A model generated the notes under the pieces. That model was not told the DNA's origin and searched no databases. It saw only the letters and a program-made list of their open reading frames with translations. This document shows positions 1 through 6,347 of a stretch of 8,810 bases of DNA, in pieces (the first letter of the stretch is position 1; every line of letters starts with the position of its first letter). A program made the position numbers and the translations under genes. Source of the stretch: Candidatus Benthicola azotiphorus (GTDB lineage: Bacteria; Gemmatimonadota; Gemmatimonadetes; Palauibacterales; Palauibacteraceae); contig CANPVW010000034.1 of assembly GCA_947581745.1 (NCBI GenBank), positions 1-8,810 of the forward strand, written 5' to 3'.

Positions 1-148
1 CAGCGCCCATGACCCGATACGCGTTGGTTCCGCCCAGATTGCCACTGCCGTGCTGGCGAAGATCGATCCCGCGCATGCGGCCCACGAGGTAACTGGTGGG
101 AATCGACCCCATGAGATAGGCGGAAGCGGCCAGCAGGAAGATCGTCAC
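1..148 (-). CDS. plsY: Glycerol-3-phosphate acyltransferase PlsY, N-terminal part only
   Basis: PlsY is an integral membrane enzyme that moves an acyl group from acyl-phosphate to sn-glycerol-3-phosphate, the first step of phospholipid synthesis in most bacteria. Only the first 49 codons are in the window; the rest lies beyond base 1. What is visible is diagnostic: a hydrophobic first segment (about residues 3-13), then GSIPTSYLVGR (14-24), GIDLRQHGSGN (27-37) and the loop GSGNLGGTN (34-42), which is the family's conserved motif 1 with its Ser and Asn residues. I chose the GTG at 146-148 because its GTGA overlaps the stop of der and because it places the conserved GSIP block at the usual distance from the N-terminus. 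No Shine-Dalgarno sequence sits at normal spacing, so translation probably depends on coupling to der. The ATG at 109-111 would remove part of the first membrane segment and is less likely. Confidence 0.9.
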   Translation of the reverse strand, partial: MTIFLLAASAYLMGSIPTSYLVGRMRGIDLRQHGSGNLGGTNAYRVMGA

Positions 149-1548
149 TCGTCGTTCGCTCGCTTCCTGGACGACCGGCCGCCGCGCTCCGCTTCGGCTC
201 GCTGGCGCGCGGAGATCCGAATGGGTGAACCTTCGAAGCCCCACTCCCGGCGAAACCCGTTCGACACGTAGCGCACGTACGAGGTCTTCAGGTCCTGCGG
301 CCGGTTCGACCAAAGGACGAACACGGGCGGGGCAACGTCGACCTGACTGCCGTAGTATATCCTCACATCCCCTCTTCCGCCCTGCGGAGGTTGCTTGCGA
401 TCGACCAGGGCCCGGAGCACTCGATTTACCTCCGCCGTCGGGATCCTCCGGGAGCGCTGCTTCTGCACCTCGCGGGCCAGTTCCAGGACACGGTGAACCC
501 GCTTGCCGGACAGCGCCGAGGTCGTGACGATCGGAACCCACCTCAGATAGTGTGCGCGTTCACGAAGGTCCCTTTCGAACGCAGCGAGTGCATCGGGCCC
601 CCGGTCGCCGATCAGGTCCCACTTGTTGGCGACGAGCACGAGCCCTCTTCCCGCCTCCCACGCCTCCTCGCCGATCCGGAAGTCCTGATTGGTCACGCCG
701 GCGGCGCAATCGACGACCAGCAGGCACACCTCGGACCTCTGGATAGCGGAGGTGGCGCGCAGCCTGCTGTAGAACTCCACGTCGTCATCTACCCGTGACC
801 GGCGGCGCAGGCCGGCCGTGTCGATGAGGCATACACGCTCGCCCTCGAAGTCCAGGAACGTGTCGATGGCGTCTCTCGTGGTACCGGCCTCGTCGTGCAC
901 CAGAACGCGTGTTTCACCCAGGAGGCTGTTGACGAAGCTGGACTTGCCCACGTTCGGCTTGCCGATCACGGCGATGCGCAGTCCGACCGGGGCCGTCTCC
1001 CCCTCTTCGAGCCGGGGCAGAGCCTCGACCACACGGTCCAGCAGGTCGCCGCTTCCCTTCCCGCTCAACGCGGAGACCGCGACCGGCTCACCCAGTCCGA
1101 GGGAGTGAAATTCGTGCTGAGCCATCGCGTTGGCCGGGTCATCCAGCTTGTTGACCGCGAGCACGACGGGGTGACCGGATCGCCGCAGGAGATCCGCCAC
1201 GTGCTCGTCCACCGGGTGCACCCCGGCGCGTCCATCCGCCACGAACACGATCGCCTGCGACCTCTCGATGGCCTCGATCACCTGCTCGCGGACTTCCCGA
1301 TCCAGAGGTCGCTCGGGCACGTCACTGATCCCCCCGGTGTCAACGAGCAGGAAGTCCCGTCCGCTCCACTCCGCCTCGGCGAACTGCCGATCCCGGGTGA
1401 CGCCGCTTCGCTCAGCCACGATGGCGAGTCGTCGGCCGACGATGCGATTGAACAGCGTGGACTTCCCGACGTTGGGACGTCCCACGATCGCTACCGTCGG
1501 CAGTCCTACTGAGCCAGCAGCGTGTCCGTCACGTGTTCCGATGGGCAT
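145..1548 (-). CDS. der: Ribosome assembly GTPase Der (EngA)
   Basis: Der is an essential tandem GTPase that acts in late assembly of the 50S ribosomal subunit. Both G domains are intact. Domain 1 has a P-loop GRPNVGKST at 23-31, DTGG at 70-73 and NKLD at 133-136. Domain 2 has GKPNVGKSS at 196-204, DTAG at 243-246 and NKWD at 308-311. The C-terminal KH-like domain (about 365-448) carries the family block PPVFVLWSNRP and SYVRYVSNGFRREWGF, and a short basic tail follows. The total of 467 residues is normal for the family. The start is uncertain. The ATG at 1546-1548 lies 43 nt inside the preceding DUF512 gene and has only weak ribosome-binding potential. The conserved region (LPTVAIVGRPNVG) begins at residue 16, so the first 15 residues are atypical. 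No ATG, GTG or TTG occurs between the two points. A CTG at 1501-1503, just past the upstream stop, is a speculative alternative. The gene ends in a GTGA overlap with plsY. Confidence 0.97.
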   Translation of the reverse strand: MPIGTRDGHAAGSVGLPTVAIVGRPNVGKSTLFNRIVGRRLAIVAERSGVTRDRQFAEAEWSGRDFLLVDTGGISDVPERPLDREVREQVIEAIERSQAIVFVADGRAGVHPVDEHVADLLRRSGHPVVLAVNKLDDPANAMAQHEFHSLGLGEPVAVSALSGKGSGDLLDRVVEALPRLEEGETAPVGLRIAVIGKPNVGKSSFVNSLLGETRVLVHDEAGTTRDAIDTFLDFEGERVCLIDTAGLRRRSRVDDDVEFYSRLRATSAIQRSEVCLLVVDCAAGVTNQDFRIGEEAWEAGRGLVLVANKWDLIGDRGPDALAAFERDLRERAHYLRWVPIVTTSALSGKRVHRVLELAREVQKQRSRRIPTAEVNRVLRALVDRKQPPQGGRGDVRIYYGSQVDVAPPVFVLWSNRPQDLKTSYVRYVSNGFRREWGFEGSPIRISARQRAEAERGGRSSRKRANDE

Positions 1549-2783
1549 ATCTTCAGCTCGGGCAGCTCTCGCCTCAATTCGGCGAGAGACAGGTCATCGA
1601 GAAACAGATCCTGGTCGTTCAGGGCGGACCTGGTGAACAGTGCGAGGTCGAAGTCCCGGTAAGGGTGGAGGGCTCGGGAGTAGTCCGCTCCTCCGAGGAG
1701 GCCGGCCGTGGTCACCATTGGGCCGTACAGAGTGTTCCGCGCCTCGACCGTCACGAGCGTAGCGCCGGTTGCGGCCGCGATTTCGTCCGCCAGGTCCGTC
1801 AGGAAGGGCTTCATGGAGCTTCCCGTGACGAGCGCGATCCTCCGGCCGTTCATCGAGGAAAGCTCCCCGATCTCGGCGCGCGCGGCCGAGAGGAGCCAGG
1901 AGACGGCCCCCACGCCGTTGGCGACGAGCTCGTGATCGTCGAAGTAGGCGGGGCCCGGCAGATCGAGACCCGCCTGCAGGAACAGCTCGTCCGCCGCGTA
2001 GCACCAGCCCCGCCCCCGCTCGATAATCGCCCGCTCCCGCACGGCGTCTACCAGAAGCAGGCTCTCGACGCATTCTTCGCGCTCGAGCGGGCGGACGCCT
2101 CGGTCCGAGTTGAACTCAGTGAGCCCTACCGGAACGATCGACAGCGACAGGACGCTTTCACCGCGGGCGTAGAGGTCCTCGATCGTGCGCGCGAGCACCT
2201 CGCCGTCGTTGATCCCGGGGCAGAGCACGACCTGCGCATGCACCTGAATTCCACCGTCGGCGAGCCGGTCCAGGTGCTCCCCGATCAGCTGAGACCGGGG
2301 GTTGATCAGCATCCTGAGCCGGGCCTCCGGGTCGGTCGCGTGCACGCTCACGTACAGCGGGCTCAGCCTCTGCTCTAATATCCGATCCCAGTCTTCATCC
2401 CGGAGATTGGTGAGCGTCACGTAATGGCCGAACATGAATGAAAGACGATAGTCGTCGTCTTTCACGTACAGGGGCTGCCTCAACCGGCTCAGCTTGGGGT
2501 TCCCCTTCACGAAGCAGAATGGGCAGGCGTTGGTACAGCGGCGCACCTTGTCGGTTTCCGGAACCAGCCCGAGACTCTCGTCCGGGTGCTTCTCGATCTC
2601 GTACGTCACGGCCTGTCCGTCGGGGAGGCGTGCCTCCAGCAGGATCTCCGCGTCGGCCTCGTGAAACATCAGGTCGAGTGAGTCGCCGAGGTCTCGTCCA
2701 TTGATGGCGATCAGAACCGCACCGGCAGGAATCTCGAGGTCGGCGCCGATCGAGTTGCGTCTCACACGCGCGACGCGGACCAT
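1506..2783 (-). CDS. DUF512 radical-SAM protein with N-terminal PDZ-like domain
   Basis: This is a member of the DUF512 radical-SAM family, whose reaction is not established to my knowledge. Three regions can be seen. Residues 1-65 form a PDZ-like domain (GAVLIAINGRDLGDSLDLMF at 21-40). Residues about 78-260 form the radical-SAM core with the canonical CX3CX2C cluster motif at Cys83, Cys87 and Cys90. The family signatures YVKDDDYRLSFMFG (106-119), HYVTLTNL (120-127) and PLYVSVHATDP (142-152) follow. Residues about 240-420 match the DUF512 C-terminal region, including LVTGSSMKPFL (318-328) and NTLYGPMVTTAGLLGGADY (350-368). The motif predicts a [4Fe-4S] cluster that cleaves S-adenosylmethionine; the substrate is unknown. 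The start ATG at 2781-2783 has an AAGGA ribosome-binding site seven bases upstream. The 3' end overlaps der by 43 nt. A DUF512 gene next to der is, from general knowledge, a recurring arrangement in other phyla, which suggests a link to ribosome or tRNA biology, but this is inference. Confidence 0.92.
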   Translation of the reverse strand: MVRVARVRRNSIGADLEIPAGAVLIAINGRDLGDSLDLMFHEADAEILLEARLPDGQAVTYEIEKHPDESLGLVPETDKVRRCTNACPFCFVKGNPKLSRLRQPLYVKDDDYRLSFMFGHYVTLTNLRDEDWDRILEQRLSPLYVSVHATDPEARLRMLINPRSQLIGEHLDRLADGGIQVHAQVVLCPGINDGEVLARTIEDLYARGESVLSLSIVPVGLTEFNSDRGVRPLEREECVESLLLVDAVRERAIIERGRGWCYAADELFLQAGLDLPGPAYFDDHELVANGVGAVSWLLSAARAEIGELSSMNGRRIALVTGSSMKPFLTDLADEIAAATGATLVTVEARNTLYGPMVTTAGLLGGADYSRALHPYRDFDLALFTRSALNDQDLFLDDLSLAELRRELPELKICPSEHVTDTLLAQ

Positions 2784-2790
2784 GCTGGGT

Positions 2791-2795
2791 TCCTT
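2791..2795 (-). promoter_or_regulatory. Ribosome binding site of the DUF512 gene
   Basis: On the minus strand AAGGA lies seven bases before the ATG at 2781-2783. It supports that start as the first codon of the DUF512-der-plsY block. Confidence 0.6.
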
Positions 2796-2858
2796 GGAAT
2801 CGGGATAGGACAGCCATTCTGCTGATGGCGCCAGTCAATACACGGCGACGAATACGGC

Positions 2859-2895
2859 AAAACGGGCGGAGATCCGATTCGAATCCCCGCCCGTT
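2859..2895 (-). terminator. Intrinsic terminator after the TPR gene
   Basis: On the minus strand the arms 2883-2895 and 2861-2873 form a 13-bp stem with one G-U pair and a nine-base loop (2874-2882). The lower nine pairs are uninterrupted and mostly G-C. Four T residues follow, the first two being part of the stem base, and then GCC. The hairpin begins 18 bases after the TPR stop codon, as expected for Rho-independent termination. The T run is short, so efficiency may be incomplete. There is no T run on the plus-strand side, so it is not an obvious bidirectional terminator. It implies that the DUF512-der-plsY block has its own promoter in 2784-2858, where I could not identify convincing boxes. 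Confidence 0.8.
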
Positions 2896-2912
2896 CCGAG
2901 TCAGGCCGGCGG

Positions 2913-4259
2913 TCAGGACCCGCTTTGCGAACCGTCCTGCCCGTACTGGAACCCTGCAACGGGTTCCTCGGTCTGGAACTGCAAGAGGAAGGAGGTCATT
3001 TCACCCTCGGCCGGCATCGCGATCGTCAGGTCTTCGCTCATCAGGACCTGTCCATCGTCACCGAGGAGCTGAACCGGTATCTCGACCTCCGAGCCGCTGG
3101 CCTCCCTCTTGTTCATCACCTGCCCCTCCACGCTGTAGACGCCCTCGGAGACGGGGGCGAGCTGGGAGCGCAGGAACTCGAAGCCGAGCCCATCCCTCCG
3201 TTCGAGCACGGCCAGCGCCGCGTCCGCGTCACCGAGCTCGCGCTGGGCGTTGGCGAGGAGGTTGTAGTTGACGGACTCCAGCGGATAGCGCTCGACCAGT
3301 TGGGAGGCTATCGGCAGAAGGTCCTCGTATCTCTCCGCCTGGTAGTAGGTGTTGGCCAGGTTCTCGAGCGTCTCCTTGTTGTACGGGCTCAGGTCGTGAG
3401 CGTGCTCGAACGCTTGCGCGGCCTGGGCAAAGTCCTGGGCCCGGTAGAACCCGATCCCGACCTGTGACCACTGTCGGAAGCTCAGGTCGTCGCGCGCCAT
3501 CAGTTGCTCGAACAGGGCCTCGGCCCCTTCCTGGTCTCCCGAGTCCATCAGGGCGACCGCGTAGTTGAGCAGCCCGAGCACGTCCTCCGGGTGCGCGGCG
3601 GCGTAGTCCGAGTAGATCGCCAGAGCTTCTTCGGCGCGTCCCTCGGCAATCAGCAGCTCGGCCATGTTGATGCTGGCGGCCCGGATCATCTCCGGCTCGC
3701 CGCCGGCGGCGAGGGCCTGCTCGTACAACTCCAGCGCCCGGGCGTTGTCGCCCTGGAGCTGATAGATGTTCGCCGCGTTGGTGAGCGACCGCGCGTCGGC
3801 GAAGATCAGGTTCGCCTCCAGGAAAGAGTCGAGCGCGGTCGCCTGATCACCGGCTCGCAGCGAATTGATGCCCGCGTTGTAGAGTGGAACCCAGGCATTG
3901 AACCGCAGCTCATCGGCCAGGTCGGAACAGCCGGGCTCGGCGGCGACCAGTTTCGTGAGCATCGAGTCCGCCCCGGCGTAGTCGCGCAGCCCCAGGTAGG
4001 CCTGGCCCGCGAGAAGGTATGCGCGCGGCAGGGGATCGTCGTCGTTGAGGGTGACCTCCAGCTTCTCGATCGCCCTGGCGTAGCGGGTTTCCTTGGGCTG
4101 CGGGTCATCTCGACGCGCCGCGTAGCTCAGTTCGACATCGGCGCCGCGTGTGTGCTGGTTGCCCTTTTCGGCACATTCCTGCGCGAACAGGGTCACGGGC
4201 AATCCGAACGCCGCGATCATTGCAGCCGTGACACCAAACCTCAACGAATGTCTGAGCAT
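2913..4259 (-). CDS. Exported tetratricopeptide-repeat protein with C-terminal beta domain
   Basis: I do not recognise a named family for this 448-residue protein. It starts with a clear Sec signal peptide: basic MLRHSLR, a hydrophobic stretch at 8-25 and a likely cleavage after Ala26 (LFA/QE), so it is probably periplasmic or secreted. It is not a lipoprotein, because the residue before Cys29 is Glu. About eight TPR units run from 79 to 355, for example NAANIYQLQGDNARALELYE and LLNYAVALMDSGDQEGAEAL, indicating a scaffold for protein-protein contacts. Residues about 370-432 look like a small beta-sandwich with alternating hydrophobics (YSVEGQV, EIPVQLLGDDGQVLMS), reminiscent of FxLYD-type domains. 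The tail is rich in Gln, Ser and Gly. Cys29 and Cys111 are the only cysteines and could form a disulfide. The frame stays open for 55 more codons upstream, but the ATG at 4257-4259 has both the signal peptide and a good ribosome-binding site. The gene appears to be monocistronic, with a terminator immediately behind it. Confidence 0.88.
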   Translation of the reverse strand: MLRHSLRFGVTAAMIAAFGLPVTLFAQECAEKGNQHTRGADVELSYAARRDDPQPKETRYARAIEKLEVTLNDDDPLPRAYLLAGQAYLGLRDYAGADSMLTKLVAAEPGCSDLADELRFNAWVPLYNAGINSLRAGDQATALDSFLEANLIFADARSLTNAANIYQLQGDNARALELYEQALAAGGEPEMIRAASINMAELLIAEGRAEEALAIYSDYAAAHPEDVLGLLNYAVALMDSGDQEGAEALFEQLMARDDLSFRQWSQVGIGFYRAQDFAQAAQAFEHAHDLSPYNKETLENLANTYYQAERYEDLLPIASQLVERYPLESVNYNLLANAQRELGDADAALAVLERRDGLGFEFLRSQLAPVSEGVYSVEGQVMNKREASGSEVEIPVQLLGDDGQVLMSEDLTIAMPAEGEMTSFLLQFQTEEPVAGFQYGQDGSQSGS

Positions 4260-4466
4260 GATTACCTCAAGTTTACCAATTGCAGTCAGTTGTCGAAGGT
4301 GGTGACCCCCGACTTGGCTACCACCGAATGATCCCCAGGTTCTCCCCGCCCGGAGAGGAGCCCGGGAGCATCCTGCCACCCGTGTTGGCGGGTAGCAAGC
4401 CCCGTGTCCTGTAGTACGCTTCACCGGCGAGCATGTTTCCGCGCGGAGCGTCTCGTCCCGAGGCTT
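4260..4466. other. Non-coding interval between uvrC and the TPR gene, with GC-rich inverted repeats
   Basis: These 207 bases hold no gene I can support. Three inverted repeats are visible. One is an 8-bp stem with one mispair on the plus strand (G-U on the minus transcript), arms 4375-4382 and 4389-4396, with a six-base loop. The second is a 5-bp CCCGG/CCGGG pair, arms 4349-4353 and 4362-4366. The third is a 6-bp GGTGGT/ACCACC pair at 4298-4303 and 4320-4325. None is followed by a T run, so none is a standard intrinsic terminator. The TPR gene promoter should lie here, but no -35/-10 pair at good spacing stands out. The structures could form a folded leader for the TPR mRNA, Rho-independent stalling sites or nothing functional; I do not recognise a riboswitch class. 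Confidence 0.4.
4264..4268 (-). promoter_or_regulatory. Ribosome binding site of the TPR gene
   Basis: On the minus strand TTGAGGTAATC precedes the ATG at 4257-4259, with GAGGT four bases from the codon. It decides the start in favour of this ATG, which also opens the signal peptide, over the longer upstream reading frame. Confidence 0.65.
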
Positions 4467-6347
4467 CTACGAGGCTCCACGCGGCGGTTCGTCATGCCGC
4501 TCTCGCTCACCGCCGCCTCGAGCGGAAAGCGCCGCGATGATGCGGCGTGCCGTGACCGGACCGATGCCGGGGACGCGCACCAGTTCCTCGGCGCTTGCAC
4601 GCCGGATCGCCTCAAGGCTCCCGAACTCGCGCAGGAGGTCCTTCTCCCTCGCCGGCCCCACCCCCGGGATCTCCGAAATGCGAGACCGCAGAGTGCGCCG
4701 AGCGCGGAGCTTGCGATTGTAGCCGATGGCGAATCGGTGGGCTTCATCTCGAGCCCGCTGAAGCCAGCGGAGCCCTTCGTTGCGGCGATCGAGGCATATC
4801 GGGTCGGGAGTGCCCGGGACGAACACCTCCTCGTTTCGCTTGGCGAGAGCGACGACGGGAATGTCGGACACGCCGGAACTCTCCATCGCGTGGAGCGCCG
4901 CGCCGAGCTGCCCCTTGCCTCCATCGATGACCACGAGGTCCGGAATCGGTCCTCCTTCCTGGACGCGGCGCGCGAAGTACCTTCCGACCACTTCCTGCAT
5001 CATGGAATAGTCGTCCGTCCTCCCGTCTTCCGTCTCCCGGATGCGGAAGCGCCGGTACTCCTTCGTCCGGGGGATCCCGTCGCGCAGCCACACCGCGCTT
5101 CCGACCGAGTCGCGCCCGCTCAGAGTGGAGATGTCGAAGCAGGCCACGTCCCGTGGCGGGGACTCGAGGCCGAACGTGACCGCCAGGGCGCGTGCAGCCG
5201 GAGGGGGCGTCGCCTCCTCGCGGCCGCTTCCCTCGAGTTCGGAGCGCTCCGCCAGGATGTGCGCCGCGTTGCGCTCGGCCAGCTCGAGCAGCCGTCGCTT
5301 CATCCCGCGCTGGGGGACGCGGATGCCGAACGGGCCTTCGCGGTTATTCGCGAGCACGGATTCGACCAGGGCGCGATCCGAGAAGTCTGCCGGTACGATC
5401 AATTCCGGCGGCAGGTCGTCGCCCCGCAGGTAAGGGCCGGTCACGGCGGCCGAGACGATCGCCGCCAGGTCGCTTCCCTCCACGAACCGCAGGAAGTGGA
5501 CGTTGCGGCCGAGGAGCTTCCCCTCCCGTACCCGCAGGAAGACGCAGCAGGCCTCCGTGTCGTCCGCGGCTATCCCCAGCACATCCCGGTCACCGCCCCG
5601 CGAATCGATCGAGAGCTGCCTTCTGTCGAAGGCCTCGATCCCACGGAGAACGTCCCTGAGCTCTGCGGCCCGCTCGTATTCCATGCTGTCGGATGCCTCC
5701 TCCATTTCCTGGCGCACGTCCCGCTTGAGCCGAGCCGTGTGTCCGGAGAGAATGTCGAGGATCCGGTCGATCATCGCGCCGTACTCGGCCTCCGACTGCT
5801 TGCCGACGCAGGGTGCCCGGCACCGGTCTATGAAGTAGTCCAGGCACGGTCGGTCGGGGGCGGTGACGGGAAGGTCGTAATGGCAGCTTCGCACGGTGAA
5901 CATCTGGCGAATCATGCGCAGGGCGCGGCGCATCGCTCCGACGTCGGTGAAAGGGCCGAAGTAACGGGATCCGTCAGGCTGAAGACGTCGGGTGACCAGT
6001 ATCCTCGGAAACGGCTCGCTGACCGTGACCTTGACGTACGGAAAGGTCTTGTCGTCCCTCAACTGAATATTGAACCGGGGCGAGTGCTCCTTGATCAGGT
6101 TGGATTCCAGCAGGAGCGCCTCTGCCGGCGTTCCGGTGAGGAAGGTCTCGACCGAGGTCGCGCGCTTCGACAGCTCCCGGCCCTTGAAGGACCGTTCCGC
6201 TCCGCTCCCGAAGTAGCTCCGGACCCGACTGCGCAGCGAACTGGCCTTCCCCACGTACAGAACCTCTCCCTCCGCCGAGCGGAACAGGTAGACGCCGGGA
6301 CGGTTCGGCAGCGTCTTCAGTTGCTCCCGCAGCAGATCACCGCTCAT
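4467..6347 (-). CDS. uvrC: UvrABC excision nuclease subunit C
   Basis: UvrC makes both incisions flanking a DNA lesion in nucleotide excision repair, after UvrA and UvrB have loaded. The 626-residue protein has every expected part. The GIY-YIG nuclease domain (about 14-93) has GVY at 18-20, YVG at 31-33, Arg41, Tyr45 and Glu81. Four cysteines at 155, 168, 176 and 180 match the spacing of the [4Fe-4S] ligands described in E. coli UvrC. The UVR domain that contacts UvrB spans about 202-237. The RNase H-like second nuclease carries Asp405 (FDIS), Asp445/446 (DDYSMM), Asp475 (VVIDGG) and His537 (EAHRFA). Tandem helix-hairpin-helix motifs end the protein (about 555-610; IPGVGPA and VPGIGPVTA). The start ATG at 6345-6347 overlaps the murJ stop as ATGA and has a strong GGAGGAG eight bases upstream. 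The frame stays open much further upstream, but that part is only antiframe shadow of murJ. Confidence 0.98.
   Translation of the reverse strand: MSGDLLREQLKTLPNRPGVYLFRSAEGEVLYVGKASSLRSRVRSYFGSGAERSFKGRELSKRATSVETFLTGTPAEALLLESNLIKEHSPRFNIQLRDDKTFPYVKVTVSEPFPRILVTRRLQPDGSRYFGPFTDVGAMRRALRMIRQMFTVRSCHYDLPVTAPDRPCLDYFIDRCRAPCVGKQSEAEYGAMIDRILDILSGHTARLKRDVRQEMEEASDSMEYERAAELRDVLRGIEAFDRRQLSIDSRGGDRDVLGIAADDTEACCVFLRVREGKLLGRNVHFLRFVEGSDLAAIVSAAVTGPYLRGDDLPPELIVPADFSDRALVESVLANNREGPFGIRVPQRGMKRRLLELAERNAAHILAERSELEGSGREEATPPPAARALAVTFGLESPPRDVACFDISTLSGRDSVGSAVWLRDGIPRTKEYRRFRIRETEDGRTDDYSMMQEVVGRYFARRVQEGGPIPDLVVIDGGKGQLGAALHAMESSGVSDIPVVALAKRNEEVFVPGTPDPICLDRRNEGLRWLQRARDEAHRFAIGYNRKLRARRTLRSRISEIPGVGPAREKDLLREFGSLEAIRRASAEELVRVPGIGPVTARRIIAALSARGGGERERHDEPPRGAS

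Noticed and set aside
1594..2073. Additional open frames inside the DUF512 gene on both strands
   Set aside because: They overlap a gene with intact family motifs, are Arg/Pro/Gly-rich and show no domain, consistent with GC-driven shadow frames.
2784..2858. Possible sigma-70 promoter for the DUF512 gene, with TTGACT on the minus strand at 2833-2838
   Set aside because: The -35-like box is good, but no acceptable -10 hexamer occurs 16-18 bases downstream, so I do not call it, although a promoter should exist in this interval given the terminator upstream.
4264..4300. Promoter-like TCGACA and TAAACT boxes just before the TPR gene
   Set aside because: Spacing is only 15 bases and transcription would start inside the ribosome-binding site, leaving no functional leader.
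4260..4424. N-terminal extension of the TPR protein by 55 codons
   Set aside because: It would bury the signal peptide inside the protein. The ATG at 4257-4259 has a good ribosome-binding site directly before it.
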